A stretch of DNA of 64,000 nucleotides, taken from contig NC_133650.1 in NCBI RefSeq assembly GCF_009905375.1, forward strand, positions 68,379,648 to 68,443,647. The letters are read 5' to 3'. The notes below the pieces were generated by a model. That model did not search any database. It worked only from the letters and a program-made list of their open reading frames with translations, and was not told where the DNA came from. The stretch comes from Apium graveolens (taxonomy: Eukaryota > Streptophyta > Magnoliopsida > Apiales > Apiaceae). The translations under genes and the position numbers were made by a program. Positions 1 to 10,661 of this stretch are shown here, piece by piece (positions within the stretch are counted from its first letter, which is position 1; the number at the start of each line of letters is the position of its first letter).

Positions 1-969
1 CATGTCACCATAATAATGCTTCAATCTTTGATCATTTACCTTGAACGTTTGGCCAGGATTATTCTCAAAAATTTCCACCGCTACATGTGAAAACACAGTT
101 TTGACAATGAACGGCCCTGACCATCTTGACTTCAACTTTCCAGGAAAACGACGGAGATGAGAGTTGAACAAAAGAACTTGTTGCCTTGACACAAATGATT
201 TGAGCACTAGACCCCTATCATGCCACCTCTTGACTTTCTCCTAATATATTTTATTGTTCTCATAAGCTTGAAGTCGGAATTCATCAATTTCATTCAATTG
301 AAGCATCCTCTTCTTTCCAGCCGCATCCAAGTCTAGATTCAACTTTTTTAAAGCCCAATATGCCTTATGCTCGAGCTCCACATGCAAATGACACCCCTTA
401 CCATAAACCAACTAAAATGGTGACATTCCCAATGGAGTCTTATATGCTGTTCTATACGCCCAAACAGCTTCATCAAGCTTCAAAGACCAATCCTTCCTTG
501 ATGAACACACCACTCTCTCCAAAATGCACTTGATCTCTCTGTTAGATACCTCAGCCTGACCATTCTTCTAAGGATGATAAGCCGTAGCAATGCGATGATT
601 CACATTATACCTTTTCATCATAGCAGTGAACTTGCGATTGCAAAAATGTGACCCCTCATCACTAATTATGACTCTTGGAGTTCCAAACCTTGCGAATATC
701 TACTTCTGAAGAAAATTAAGTACTACTTTCGCATCGTTTGTTGGCAACTCCTTAACTTCAACCCATTTCGACACATAATCAACCGCCAACAAGATATACT
801 GATTGTTACAAGATGAGACAAATGGCCCCATGAAGTCAATTCCCCAAACATCGAAGACCTCAACCTCGAGAACCACATTAAGAGGCATCTCATCCCTCTT
901 AGACATATTACCCACACGTTGACATCGATCACATTTCAAAATGAACTGATGAGCATCTTTAAACAACAT
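1..969 (-). pseudogene. Athila integrase, core and C-terminal part (broken)
   Basis: Integrase region of the Athila polyprotein, which would insert the cDNA copy into the genome. Visible on the minus strand are the end of the HHCC zinc-binding domain (CDRCQRVG, about 925-900) and all three acidic residues of the catalytic core: D in GIDFMGPF (near 840), D in ISDEGSHF (near 660) and E in [12 protein letters not shown] (near 560-530). The C-terminal part continues to the window edge. The frame is interrupted by stops, for example after FLQK (near 700), after AYHP and after SPF, so no integrase could be made without suppression. The segment just upstream (970-1053) carries further stops. The family assignment is firm; the protein is dead. 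Confidence 0.88.
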
Positions 970-1939
970 CGGCCTAAAGAAACCTGCTTAAAGAATACTT
1001 GCTGATGTCTTTTCTCCATCATAATGTCCTCCATAAGCCGTTAAGTGGCAATCTCACAATATCCCCCCTGTTTCGTTGTAAGGAATACATCTCCTGATGA
1101 TTTGGTCAGCTCCTTGGCGAAAGAGAAACGGCTCATCCCACATATACCACTTCATCTCATATAGAAACTTCTTCCTTTGGGCATAAGATAAGTCGGGAGG
1201 CATGATATTACTCACAAGGTAGTTCACAATGTCTGAAAACCACGGTTCTTCTTCTTGCACTCCAAATAATTGCTCGTCGGGAAAAGACTCATTTATCAAT
1301 GTCTTATCCAATGAAGTAGCATTAGGATTTTCTAAACACGAAAGATGATCAGCAACTTGATTTTCAGTTCCTTTTCTTTCCTTGATCTCTAGTTCAAATT
1401 CTTGGAGTAAAAGAACCCATCTAATCAATCTAGGCTTCGAGTCCTTTTTTGAGACGAGATATCGAATTGCGGCGTGATCAGTGAAAACTGTCACCTTAGT
1501 CCCAAGTAGATAAGATCGAAATTTTTCAAAACCATAGACAATAGCCAAAAGCTCTTTCTCCGTAGTAGTATAATTCAGTTGGGCACCATTTAGGGTCTTA
1601 CTAGCATAGTAGACCACATAAAATATATTGTTATTCATTTTCCCAAGAACTGCTCCCACTGCATAGTCACTTGCATCGCACATCATCTCAAAAGGCTCAT
1701 TCCAAACATGTGCAGTTATGAGCGATGTCGTTATCAAACTCTTCTTCAATGTCTCAAAAGCTGCAAGGCACTCATCATCAAACCTAAAAGAAACATCTTT
1801 CTCTAACAGACTGCACAAAGGCTTTAAAATTTTTGAGAAGTCCTTGATGAAATGCCTGTAGAAACCCGCATGACCAAGAAAACTGTGAATTCCCTTAACA
1901 AAAATGGGTGGAGGGAGATTCTTAATGACCCCCACTTTG
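970..1939 (-). pseudogene. Athila reverse transcriptase end plus RNase H (split by insertion)
   Basis: The minus-strand frame covers the RT connection region ([27 protein letters not shown]) and a full RNase H domain. The RNase H acidic residues are all visible: D in MMCDASD, E in [10 protein letters not shown] in FTDHAA and D in NQVADHLS. The open frame seems to start at 1953, but its first residues come from the end of the inserted LTR; the genuine pol sequence starts at 1939. Its upstream half lies at 28701-29353. RNase H degrades the RNA of the RNA/DNA hybrid during reverse transcription. This stretch is open, so the gene was probably disabled by the insertion and by stops elsewhere. Confidence 0.9.
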
Positions 1940-4900
1940 TATAACGCCCCCAAATCCGGGCTCAGGAATCTGGGTCGTCACGCAATCCTTCAATCATGTG
2001 TAACCTGCATTAACTCAATAATCCGATAATTCCATATCACAAACCCCCAATCTCATACACTCACAAGTTATAGCCTTAGAAACGATGTACAACAAGTATC
2101 ATCTAGTATTAAAACTCAAATGTACTTTACAGGATCTCAAACAATTATTCATAACCTCTACATGAAGTTACAATAATTACAACTGATATCTTATACCTAT
2201 CTGATACTCTGGCACACCTGAGACAAAGCTGCCAGGGATTTTCCCCATGACTGCGAGCGACTAAGTCCCACACCAGCATACTGGTTCACTTTTGTGTTGT
2301 GTCATTTAAAAGAAAGTAAGACTGAGCTATAATGCCCATCATAATAATGTACAGTATCAAAATGACCGTATGATAAACTCATGTAAAACATCATATATGA
2401 TAATTACATTTTATTCAAAAATAGTTTTCCTTGGTGACACACACATTCTCATGAAAACAATTCTTTAGTGGATTTTATTATCCTGTGAATACCTTAATGG
2501 TAAACCTAGCACCTAGGCTTGGGTTACGGTATTGCATCACAATTCCAATTGGAAGCATAGGACATTCGTTGGAGCCATCACATACGATGATCAGTCATAC
2601 TACGATAAAAGTAACCTTTTCTACTAGTAGAAGGACGACACCTTCGTATCCCGGTTATCACCCTTGCCGCATACGGGCTATGTGTCCTCATTTCGGGTAT
2701 ACACACACTTCGCAGGTCCTTAGGTACATGTTGTACCGTCTCCTACGGTACCAGTAGTCTATCCAATACATGAAGTACTTGGATCCTACCCCTCCCTTGT
2801 CCTTTAGGAAATCCTATCATATCTTGAGAACTCGAACCACATCGAAGTTCCCCCAAGTGTTTTGCTTGTTGATAGGCATAGCTTTACTTCATATATATAT
2901 GTACTTCCGAAAGTTTTCGGAGGAAGTAATAAGGATGTGAGTTGACCGTTGTCAACAAGTAATTAAATAAGGGGGGAGTTTCTCTTTGAAACTATATTCA
3001 AAATATTAAAATACGTTGAGATAACATTTTTAAATAATTTCAAATTATTCGGATGATATTCCGAAAATCAGAAAGTATTTTACATCAGGTTTTATGATTT
3101 TTAAATCATAAATGAATCCTTTAATAAATAATAAATATTTAAATATTAATCGGTAAATAATTAAACCTCGAATGAGTTTACTTGAAAAGAATATTTGACA
3201 TAATATTCCTCGACTAATTTATATTTAAGTAATATAATAATCTTTAATATTTAATCGAGTCTGCAATAAATATTCACTGGAGAATACTTCTCCCATAATA
3301 AATGAATAGTAAATAGATATTTATTATTCGAACGATAAAGTATAGTTGAGGGAATGCGATCTTTGGAAATTGTTTTAATAAAAGTTCGAGGTGTTTAGTA
3401 TTTCGTAAATGGACGTTGATTCCCTTGAAACGTAACTACTATGGACTTCAATTGTCCTATAAATATCATCGGAATGATTCTTGGGTTTTTATTTTATAAA
3501 AATAAAACTAACCGACCCTCGGTCTTACAACTTATACATCACGCTCTATTATAGCGTTAATATTCTAATTAAAACACCTCCGGAATACTTCCGGGTTTTC
3601 ATCAATTTTTACTGACCGATCTTCGGTCTAAAATATATACACGTCACGCTACTCGCTAGCGTTAACATTCTCAATTATAAACTCCTCCGGGATACCTCCG
3701 GGTTTTTATAATCTTACACCGACCAAATCTCGGTCTAAATATAACATTTCGAACTCGGTATGAACAAATACTAGAAATTATCAACAATTGAGTAACGTAA
3801 TACATCTCAAACTTTGTAAAACAGTTTAAAGAAATATCATGCATATATCACAGTTTTATAAAATATTCACAACACAACAGTTCTTAAAAGGTAGGGTTTG
3901 AAAACTTGCCTGGGTATCTTGAGGTGGATGCTCTAGGTTCTGCTCAGAAATCTATAATCATAGCACAAGTCATTTTGTTAGGTCCCGTTTTAATTTATGG
4001 CTACCCGCACTCATGCACTAATCATTATGCACCCTCTCAACTTATATTACCCTTATTATTTCTTTAATTCCTTATTCAAATTATGGTCGCTTCCTTTTTC
4101 AAAGTATCTTAAGTCCATTTTCATTTTCGTCGTCGGCTCCGCTTATGGATTCTACGGTTTATAATCGCGCGGTCTCGGCATAAATCATTATTTTCTCTTG
4201 AAATCTTTATGGAAGTTAGGAAACTCAATTTACTACTCTCTGTAAAATTTTCATGATTTATGAATATTTTTAAGTCGATCCTTTATATTTTCAAAATTCA
4301 TAATTCGTAGCAGTTTTTATCGCGTAAATAACATTTAGTAAAACGGCCATAACTTTTGATCTGTTAATCGGAATCAAGCAATTCAAGCGCCTAAATGATA
4401 CTTGTAACATTGTATATCTTAATCAAGGGTTATTTTTCAAGGAACTGCAGTTTACATCTTCGGGACTTTCTGCAGAAACATAAAGTTACGTTTTGTTCGT
4501 TTTAATGAGATTACGTTAAGGATCAGAGTTTCGTTATGCCTTAAGTCATTATACTACCACCAAAAATCAACACATCATCATAAACACACTAACTTCTCTC
4601 AAGAACATCATGTTCTTGAGGTAACAAAAATCAACCTTAAATCTACTTAGCTAAACATCAAGATTACCACAATACTCCCACCAAAACTATGTTTACAACT
4701 ACATACTAAAAGGATCTTGAACTTAAATCTTAAATAAGGTTGGGTCAAAGATTTTTACCTTTCTTGAAAGCTTGAGATGTGTTCTTGAGGATGGTGGAGT
4801 CTTGGGAGTGCTTGGTATGTTTTTTGGAACCTAAAACCACCATTGAAATTAAGAAACCAAAGAAGATTTACTATTCATACTATTCACTAGCAACTTTCTT

Positions 4901-5819
4901 GATTTTATTTCACCCATCAAACCTTGATAGAAAGAGATCAAAGAATTATCTTACCTTAGTTTGGTTGTTAGGAATCTTGAGAATTAATGGGAGGATTTAA
5001 CCATGGCTAGAACTTGGAGATTTGATTTTCAATTCCTTGGTGAAGAAGAAGAAGCCGAATGGAAAGAATGAAGAAATGGGGAGAGTTTTTATGCTTGCTT
5101 CCTTGGTTGCTTCTTGGTTGCTTCTTGGAAATGAGGTTGTGATAGCTTGTCATATCTTATATTGATTGATATCTTTTAGTTTAGGATCCTAGTTTTATAC
5201 TTCTTGCCAAATCCAAAGACAAGAAAACTAGCTAGCCTTGTAGTTTGTAAGCTAATCAACTTAACTTAGCCCTTTAGCTCACTATTTGCTTAGCCTTGGT
5301 TGATCATCCTATCTCTAGCTCACTATTTGATAAAGTAACCATGGTTACTTTCTTACCATGGTTAGTTAGTGCGTTAAGTTTATTTAATCGTTTACGCGTT
5401 CGCTCGGTCGTTTAAACGTTTTCGTAATACTTTCTTGTAAATGGTTCACGACGTAATTCCTTTCGTATTTATTCCTTATGTTTTGAATTATCATACTTGG
5501 ATATAAATCCGTAGGGTTTTAATTTTGTAATTATATTGTGATTCCCGTAATCCTCGATGAGTCGTAAATATGGTCGTTTTTCAAAGTTCTTTTTCTTCGA
5601 AAACTAATAGCGTTTACATACACTCATTTGGTACGTTTAATCATAATATCAACTTCGAAACTCATTTTCTCATGCACTACATAGTGTGGGCTAAAAAGTT
5701 TTTTTCCCGTCAGTCAGGATTACTATTCATTTAGCGTTTTACAAGGTTTCAAAAATTCAAGTTATTATATTACTATTCATAAAGGTTTTTTACCGATGTT
5801 AAAAATTTGGGTTCTTACA
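1940..5819 (-). repeat. 3' LTR of outer long-LTR element
   Basis: Aligns over its whole length with 24779-28695. On the plus strand it starts TATAACGCC and ends GGGTTCTTACA, the reverse of a TG...CA LTR whose terminal CA has become TA. Over the first 125 bp I count five differences from the partner, about 96% identity. It contains a three-unit structured tandem repeat at 3470-3745. The open frames at 2485-2757 and 4779-5000 recur at the equivalent place in the other LTR or not at all, and match no protein, so I treat the whole stretch as non-coding LTR. Confidence 0.93.
3470..3745. repeat. Tandem hairpin-rich repeat inside the outer LTR (about 110 bp x 2.6)
   Basis: Three diverged units begin at about 3470, 3580 and 3687. 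Each starts with an inverted CCGGnATnnTTCCGGG-type hairpin followed by a T-rich run, then ACCGA...TCGGT, then (units 1 and 2) ACGCT...AGCGT. The same block recurs in the other LTR near 26309-26580. Changes on one arm of a stem are often matched on the other (CCGGAATACTTCCGG against CCGGGATACCTCCGG), suggesting that the foldback matters or that the unit copied itself as a foldback. Confidence 0.75.
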
Positions 5820-5836
5820 GTCTTCCCCCCTTAAAA
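5820..5836 (-). promoter_or_regulatory. Polypurine tract of outer element
   Basis: On the minus strand a purine run (TTTTAAGGGGGGAAGAC) directly precedes the 3' LTR start. It would prime plus-strand DNA synthesis. It is nearly the same as the tract of the inner element at 16197-16213. Confidence 0.85.
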
Positions 5837-6548
5837 GGATTCCGTCCCGGAATCAGTTCAGAAACAGGTAGGGATATGCTTCTCGCATGACAACCTCTAG
5901 TTCTCACGTTGACCTTGCAGTATTTGATCTCTTCATAAAATTTCCAATCATCCATCCAAATATATTTTCGGGTACTCGTCCTTGTAGTCTTATGACCTCT
6001 ACACGTTACTCGACATACGCTAAGTCTGGCTACGAGTTTATTAGCACACTTTTCAATCATATGTTTGGTTTTGACAGTTAAATTTCCTAACCTCGATTCG
6101 TGGTATTCGTTATAAACTTGGTGACCGTTCGACGATGGTGCTAATTTATAAGTCAACTTTCTTAGTCCTTTAATTCTTCAACTGGTCCAATAAATCTTGG
6201 GTTCAACCTTTCGAATCTCATCACTCCCTCCTCGGGAGGTACTTTCAACAATACTTGGTCCGCTACTTCGTACTTTCTGTCTTTATAGTTCTGGTCCGCA
6301 TATCTCTATTGTTCATCCTGGGCTGCCACTTCTAGGAATTCCTTTGGTATGTTGACTCAACTATGGTCCAGTATCCTCTGCTTACCAATTTCTTCCCAAC
6401 CTAAGAGAGAACGATTCTTTCTTCCGTACAAAGCTTTGTAGCCGTTCCAATGCACGCATGATAACTCGTTATTCTGGATAATTCGATTAACATCTACTGG
6501 TCGCTTTATTTCCCTTAAAATCTATAACATGGGCGATTAGCGAATCTT
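5837..6548 (-). pseudogene. Outer element: integrase C-terminus and chromodomain-like tail (broken)
   Basis: Reading the minus strand from about 6290 down gives the chromovirus integrase end. The segments DRKYEVADQVLLKV, EEGVMRFERLNPRFI and RRLTYKLAPSSNGHQVYNEYH correspond to the conserved VGDxVFLKVSPxKGVxRFGxxGKLxPRFIGPFEI...YxLALPP...VHxVFHVS block (GPY/F module). A degraded chromodomain-like region follows, then the shared end encoded next to the polypurine tract (IPGRNPFKGG). Parts lie in different frames. The sequence is cut at 6548 by the inner element and resumes at 20297. Confidence 0.72.
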
Positions 6549-8690
6549 TGTAATAACCCCAATTTTTGGAATTTTTGAAACACGGATGAATAGTAACTTT
6601 TGCTGATGATGATGATTAAGGAAAATTATCAGACCACGCTATATAGGAGTATTGTTATGGAAATTCTAAGATCGTATTGGCATTCCATAAAGTAAATAAG
6701 TGTACGTAAAGATCGTCAAAATCCAAATTCGAACACTTTGATTTTTCCCGAAAATCCACCAGATACCGAAAGAATTGAGTATAAGGTAACATGATTAAAA
6801 GGATTTAATTCAAGGATTATAAGAGAGGATCATAAAAGGAATTTAAAATATTGAGAAAGGTTTAGGGGAACCCAAGTAATAAGATCCCGGGTATGATCCC
6901 TCAAACGATAAACGAGAACAAAAGTTAAGCGAACCGTATAACAGATCAGCGGTCATTAGCCAAGTAATTTGGGGTTAATTAAAGAGGTTAATGGACGATG
7001 ATGTTATCACACCAACAAGAGGAAGACAAGTGTAACAAGATGAAATAAGCAGATGACATGAGCATGACAAAGTGGGAAGGATTGGTTGGTTGATTGTGAG
7101 CCACACAATTTTTACCATGGTAACAATTTAATTAACAAACAAAAGGTAGCAACCAAGCCAAGGCAAAACAAATCACAAAACACAAATTAGAAGTTGACTT
7201 TTGCTTTCCAAGAACAAAAGCTCTCGGCCAAAACCAGAGCAGTAACTTCAAACTAACATATCTCCTTCAATACTCACTCAAATAGTATGTTCTATAGCTC
7301 TTTGGAAAGGTATTGAGATGACCTACAACTCGTGTTCACAAGTATCATCCAAATAAGCATGGTAAGACCCTCGTTTTGACAGTTCTTTCAATCTGACTTT
7401 CAGAAACTTCAAAACCTAACTTTGTGTTCTTGATTTCTTTGGAAAGCTCAAGCTTGTAGGAGGCTCCCTAAGACTTCCTAGCTACTCTAATCACACCAAG
7501 GAAGGTATAACACCTCCAAACCCTAACTTTACTTTGAGTATTACGATGGTTTTGATGGATATAGTAAATGAGAAGCATGATGCTTGTGTGTTTAGAGTTT
7601 GGATTGAATTTGTAGTGATTTGGATGTTGAAATCTTGTTTATAGTTAATGAAACTTAAGTATAGCTAGTAGTTCATGTGTGGGGTTGTATAAATTGGAAA
7701 ATCATGAGGTTTGGGGACTGATGTAGTAAGGTTTGGATGAGGGTTGGTTGTATTGTTGGTTGTGAGTTGAATGGTGGTTGTTTGGAGTGGTTTAAAACTT
7801 GGTAATCGCGTAAACATAGTCGTCGTAATGCCCAATTTCATACAACTGCTTGATCTTAGTGTTCGGGATAGAGAGCTAACTATTGAATCTGTGACTTTGC
7901 CATGTTTAGTTAGATTATGTCATAAGCTTCGTTTTGATATGTGGTTCGCTTGAATCCGATGTACGGTTTAGGAGAAACGACTGTTTTAAGTAACGGCATT
8001 TCGCGAACGAACCATTACCCCTCGCCTTACTTTGAAACCTTGGTTAAGGCCCTTACATGACTAATTGGAGTATGAAAAAATTATTTAAAGTGGATTAGGC
8101 AGTTGGTAGAGTACTCGCGAAAGAATTGCTTTAAAATTCTTAATGGTTAATTTATTAAAAATGGTGGAGCCAAGGGCACTCGAACGACTTATGTGATTTG
8201 TTAAGCATAGAAGTGACCATAAGCGAACATTAGGGTTCAATTGGTTAAAGTCTAGTTTCTTAAGCGACCGTGGGTTAATTCCGACTTATGTTGTTGTTCA
8301 TAGGTTATCGGACCCACTCTAAGCTTAAGTCTATCCGGGAACACTCAGACAAGTTTTTTACCCGTTATACTGTTGTTGTGATGTATATATGTATATGCAT
8401 TATCTTGTGATAGATGCATGATGGTTAATTAGCAAATCTTGCGATATATTGGAGCATGCTGATATGGTTTATATCCATGTCTGTTTCATAATCTTGATAT
8501 CTATCTGTTGATTCCAATGCTTATAATTGCATAATACCTATGCTAGAGATAAGCAGTAGTTGCGTATACCCTTAGTATAGGGGACCCAAAGGCGAACATT
8601 TTCTAGAACCGGGAGTCGATGTTCCCGAGTATATTATATATATTTATATAATATATATATAGATATAGTTTTCAAAACTATTAATCAAAT

Positions 8691-8885
8691 AAGGTTTATT
8701 CGATAACTTTATTTTTATTAATGAATATTACTTTGAATATTCATTCGAGGACTTATAACTCGGTTTATTTTATTTAAGGAATATTATCTTGAATATTCAT
8801 TCGAGGACTTATGACTCTGTTTATTCTATTTAATGAATATTATTTTGAATATTCATTCGAGGACTTATGACTCCGCTTATTTACT
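8691..8885. repeat. AT-rich tandem repeat in inner LTR, about 3 x 65 bp
   Basis: Three successive units share the core TTGAATATTCATTCGAGGAC followed by TTATRACTC and a T-rich spacer. The copy in the 3' LTR is at about 18342-18530. GAATATTC is itself palindromic. Confidence 0.8.
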
Positions 8886-9390
8886 AAATAATATTCTTTA
8901 TTTTATGAAAGAATAATGTTTCGATAATCAAACTTATTTTCGATTATTCAAATAAAGATCATACTTTCATATAAGTATATCTTTGGTTATTTAATATTCA
9001 TTTCAAGTATGAGTTTTAAAACTTCTTCTTCAATTATTTTTATAAAGATTATTCTTTATGGGAATATTATTTAAATAATAATATTCAGATATTTTCTAAT
9101 ATATTGGGACTGATTTATTTTATTAAATCAGCATTACTCCAAACATTCTTAAAAATGTTTTCGAGTCTTCAAAATAATTTTAAAAAGTTAGGGAGGATCC
9201 CAAAACTCATTTTTTTATATACTTAAGATCCTCCTTTCGAAGGGAATTAAAATACTCGCTCAAAACCTGAGGGATCCGGTTCTGTGGTGTATTTTATATT
9301 CGCAACAAGGTTGCTGTTTTGATAAATGAATTGATTACTTTCCCAACATTCGGGAAGTAAGTCCATCTAATTGAGTCGGCATAAGTGACA

Positions 9391-9503
9391 GGCCGGGGTA
9401 CGGTCTATCAAAGAGTAAGTGGCTGGGTGGCAGCCCATCAACGCGTAAGAGGCCGGGTGGCGGTCCAACACAAGGTCCTAATGAGGCCAGGGTGATGACC
9501 GGT
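9391..9503. repeat. GC-richer tandem repeat in inner LTR, about 4 x 30 bp
   Basis: Units open with GGCCGGGGTACGGTC, GGCTGGGTGGCAGCCC, GGCCGGGTGGCGGTCC and GGCCAGGGTGATGACC, each followed by a short A-rich spacer. They stand out from the AT-rich LTR and lie just before the shared CTACTAGTAGAA motif (9520s). The matching block in the 3' LTR is about 19036-19146. Confidence 0.78.
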
Positions 9504-10649
9504 GGAGGATTCATCCATCTACTAGTAGAAAAAGTTACTTATTGGTATCTTTTCCTGATCAGCAAGATATCAGGTTTATGCCAAGGTTTTCTTCTTTCCA
9601 AATTCATTGGATATTATAACTCTATTTATATATTTCATAACAGAGGTTTCCAAGGAAAGTATGAGATATATATATAGGTGTATATATATCGGGACTTAAT
9701 GAAGTATCTCGTAACTTCATTATTAATAATGATATTTCAAAGATTGAATCTATTCAAGTCTTTTCTTGTAGTCTCATCTATGTGATGAACTTTTGAAACT
9801 GATGATACCTTGAACGGTGGTAGTTCAAGTAGTATCCGGAAAAGATATAAGTATATTGGAGTATCTTGTAACTTCATCTTTTCAACTTATATCTGGTTAA
9901 TGATTATCTTATGCATGACAAAGATTTTCACAAAAACGTTGAGACAAGGTTAGATATATGAGATCACCTTGCAACGATATTTTTATACAGTTATAAACTG
10001 GAACTCTGTGTATATTATGCATGGAAGAGGACTTCCAAGATTTTGAAAAGTATATATACATATATACTGAATATTTTGCGACTTGGTCGCAATAAGATAT
10101 CAAACTTGGTTCATTTTTTTACTTGACCAAGACTTTCATGAGTACTATGAGAATGCTCATATATTGTTAATCATTATACATATTATTTCGGTGAGCTTGT
10201 TGCTCACCCTTGCTTTCTTCTTTCATCACACAACAACAGATAGAAAAGATGAACATGATCAAGCTCCCAATTCGCGAGCGGATAGGAAACGTTCTGCAGT
10301 TTCCTGTAGGCGGTGATGCCGTTGTAGCTGAGGTAGGGTCTACCAATAAGCTAGGCTTTCAACTTTTGATGTACCAGACTTATGTATATTTATGAATTGT
10401 AATAATGGAAAAGAATATGTAAATTTATTCAGAAACCCTTTTGAGGTGTAATGACTTATAATTGTGGAATAAAATGACTTGTGTTATTGTTTGGTATTCA
10501 TCTCTGAGACTATAACTTGTGGTGTGTGTGTATATTGTGGGGTCACAGTACGCAGTAGTTGGTTGATTATTAAGATTAAGTATTATTAAGGGAAATGGAA
10601 TTCGTGACAACCCGGATCCCCGACCCCGGATTTGAGGGTGTTACAGAAA

Positions 10650-10661
10650 TGGTATCAGAGC
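10650..10661 (+). promoter_or_regulatory. Primer-binding site, initiator tRNA-Met type (inner element)
   Basis: TGGTATCAGAGC lies four bases after the 5' LTR end. This is the standard plant retrotransposon site complementary to the 3' end of initiator methionine tRNA. Confidence 0.92.

Larger units (their letters stand above)
1..1939 (-). mobile_element. Athila-type Ty3/gypsy element, 3' pol segment
   Basis: This is the left piece of an Athila-lineage retrotransposon read on the minus strand. It carries the end of reverse transcriptase, RNase H and integrase. The pol reading continues at 28700 on the far side of a 26.8 kb insertion: the residues encoded up to 28701 (ending VDKAKV) join directly to those encoded below 1939 (GVIKNLPPP), as in intact Athila pol. 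The insertion is flanked by CTTTG (1935-1939) and CCTTG (28696-28700), a 5-bp target duplication with one change. The 3' end and 3' LTR lie outside the window. Confidence 0.93.
6549..10645 (+). repeat. 5' LTR of inner long-LTR element
   Basis: 4097 bp, matching 16214-20291 end to end with about 1-3 differences per 100 bp where I compared them. It starts TGTAATAACC and ends TGTTACA, followed by the primer-binding site. It holds an AT-rich three-unit tandem repeat (about 8691-8885), a GC-richer four-unit repeat (9391-9503) and a TATATATA-rich stretch around 8632-8665. Short frames (7771-7953, 9492-9677, 10083-10316) are conserved in the other LTR only because the whole LTR is; none resembles a protein. 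Confidence 0.95.

Noticed and set aside
2485..2757. 90-codon plus-strand frame in the outer LTR (similar frame at 25337-25597)
   Set aside because: It is kept in both places only because the LTRs are copies; no start context, domain or codon pattern supports a gene.
7771..7953. 60-codon frame repeated at 17436-17618
   Set aside because: LTR sequence duplicated with the element; no protein likeness.
10083..10316. 77-codon frame with a hydrophobic stretch, repeated at 19727-19960
   Set aside because: Lies in the LTR just before its end; the hydrophobic run comes from T-rich sequence.
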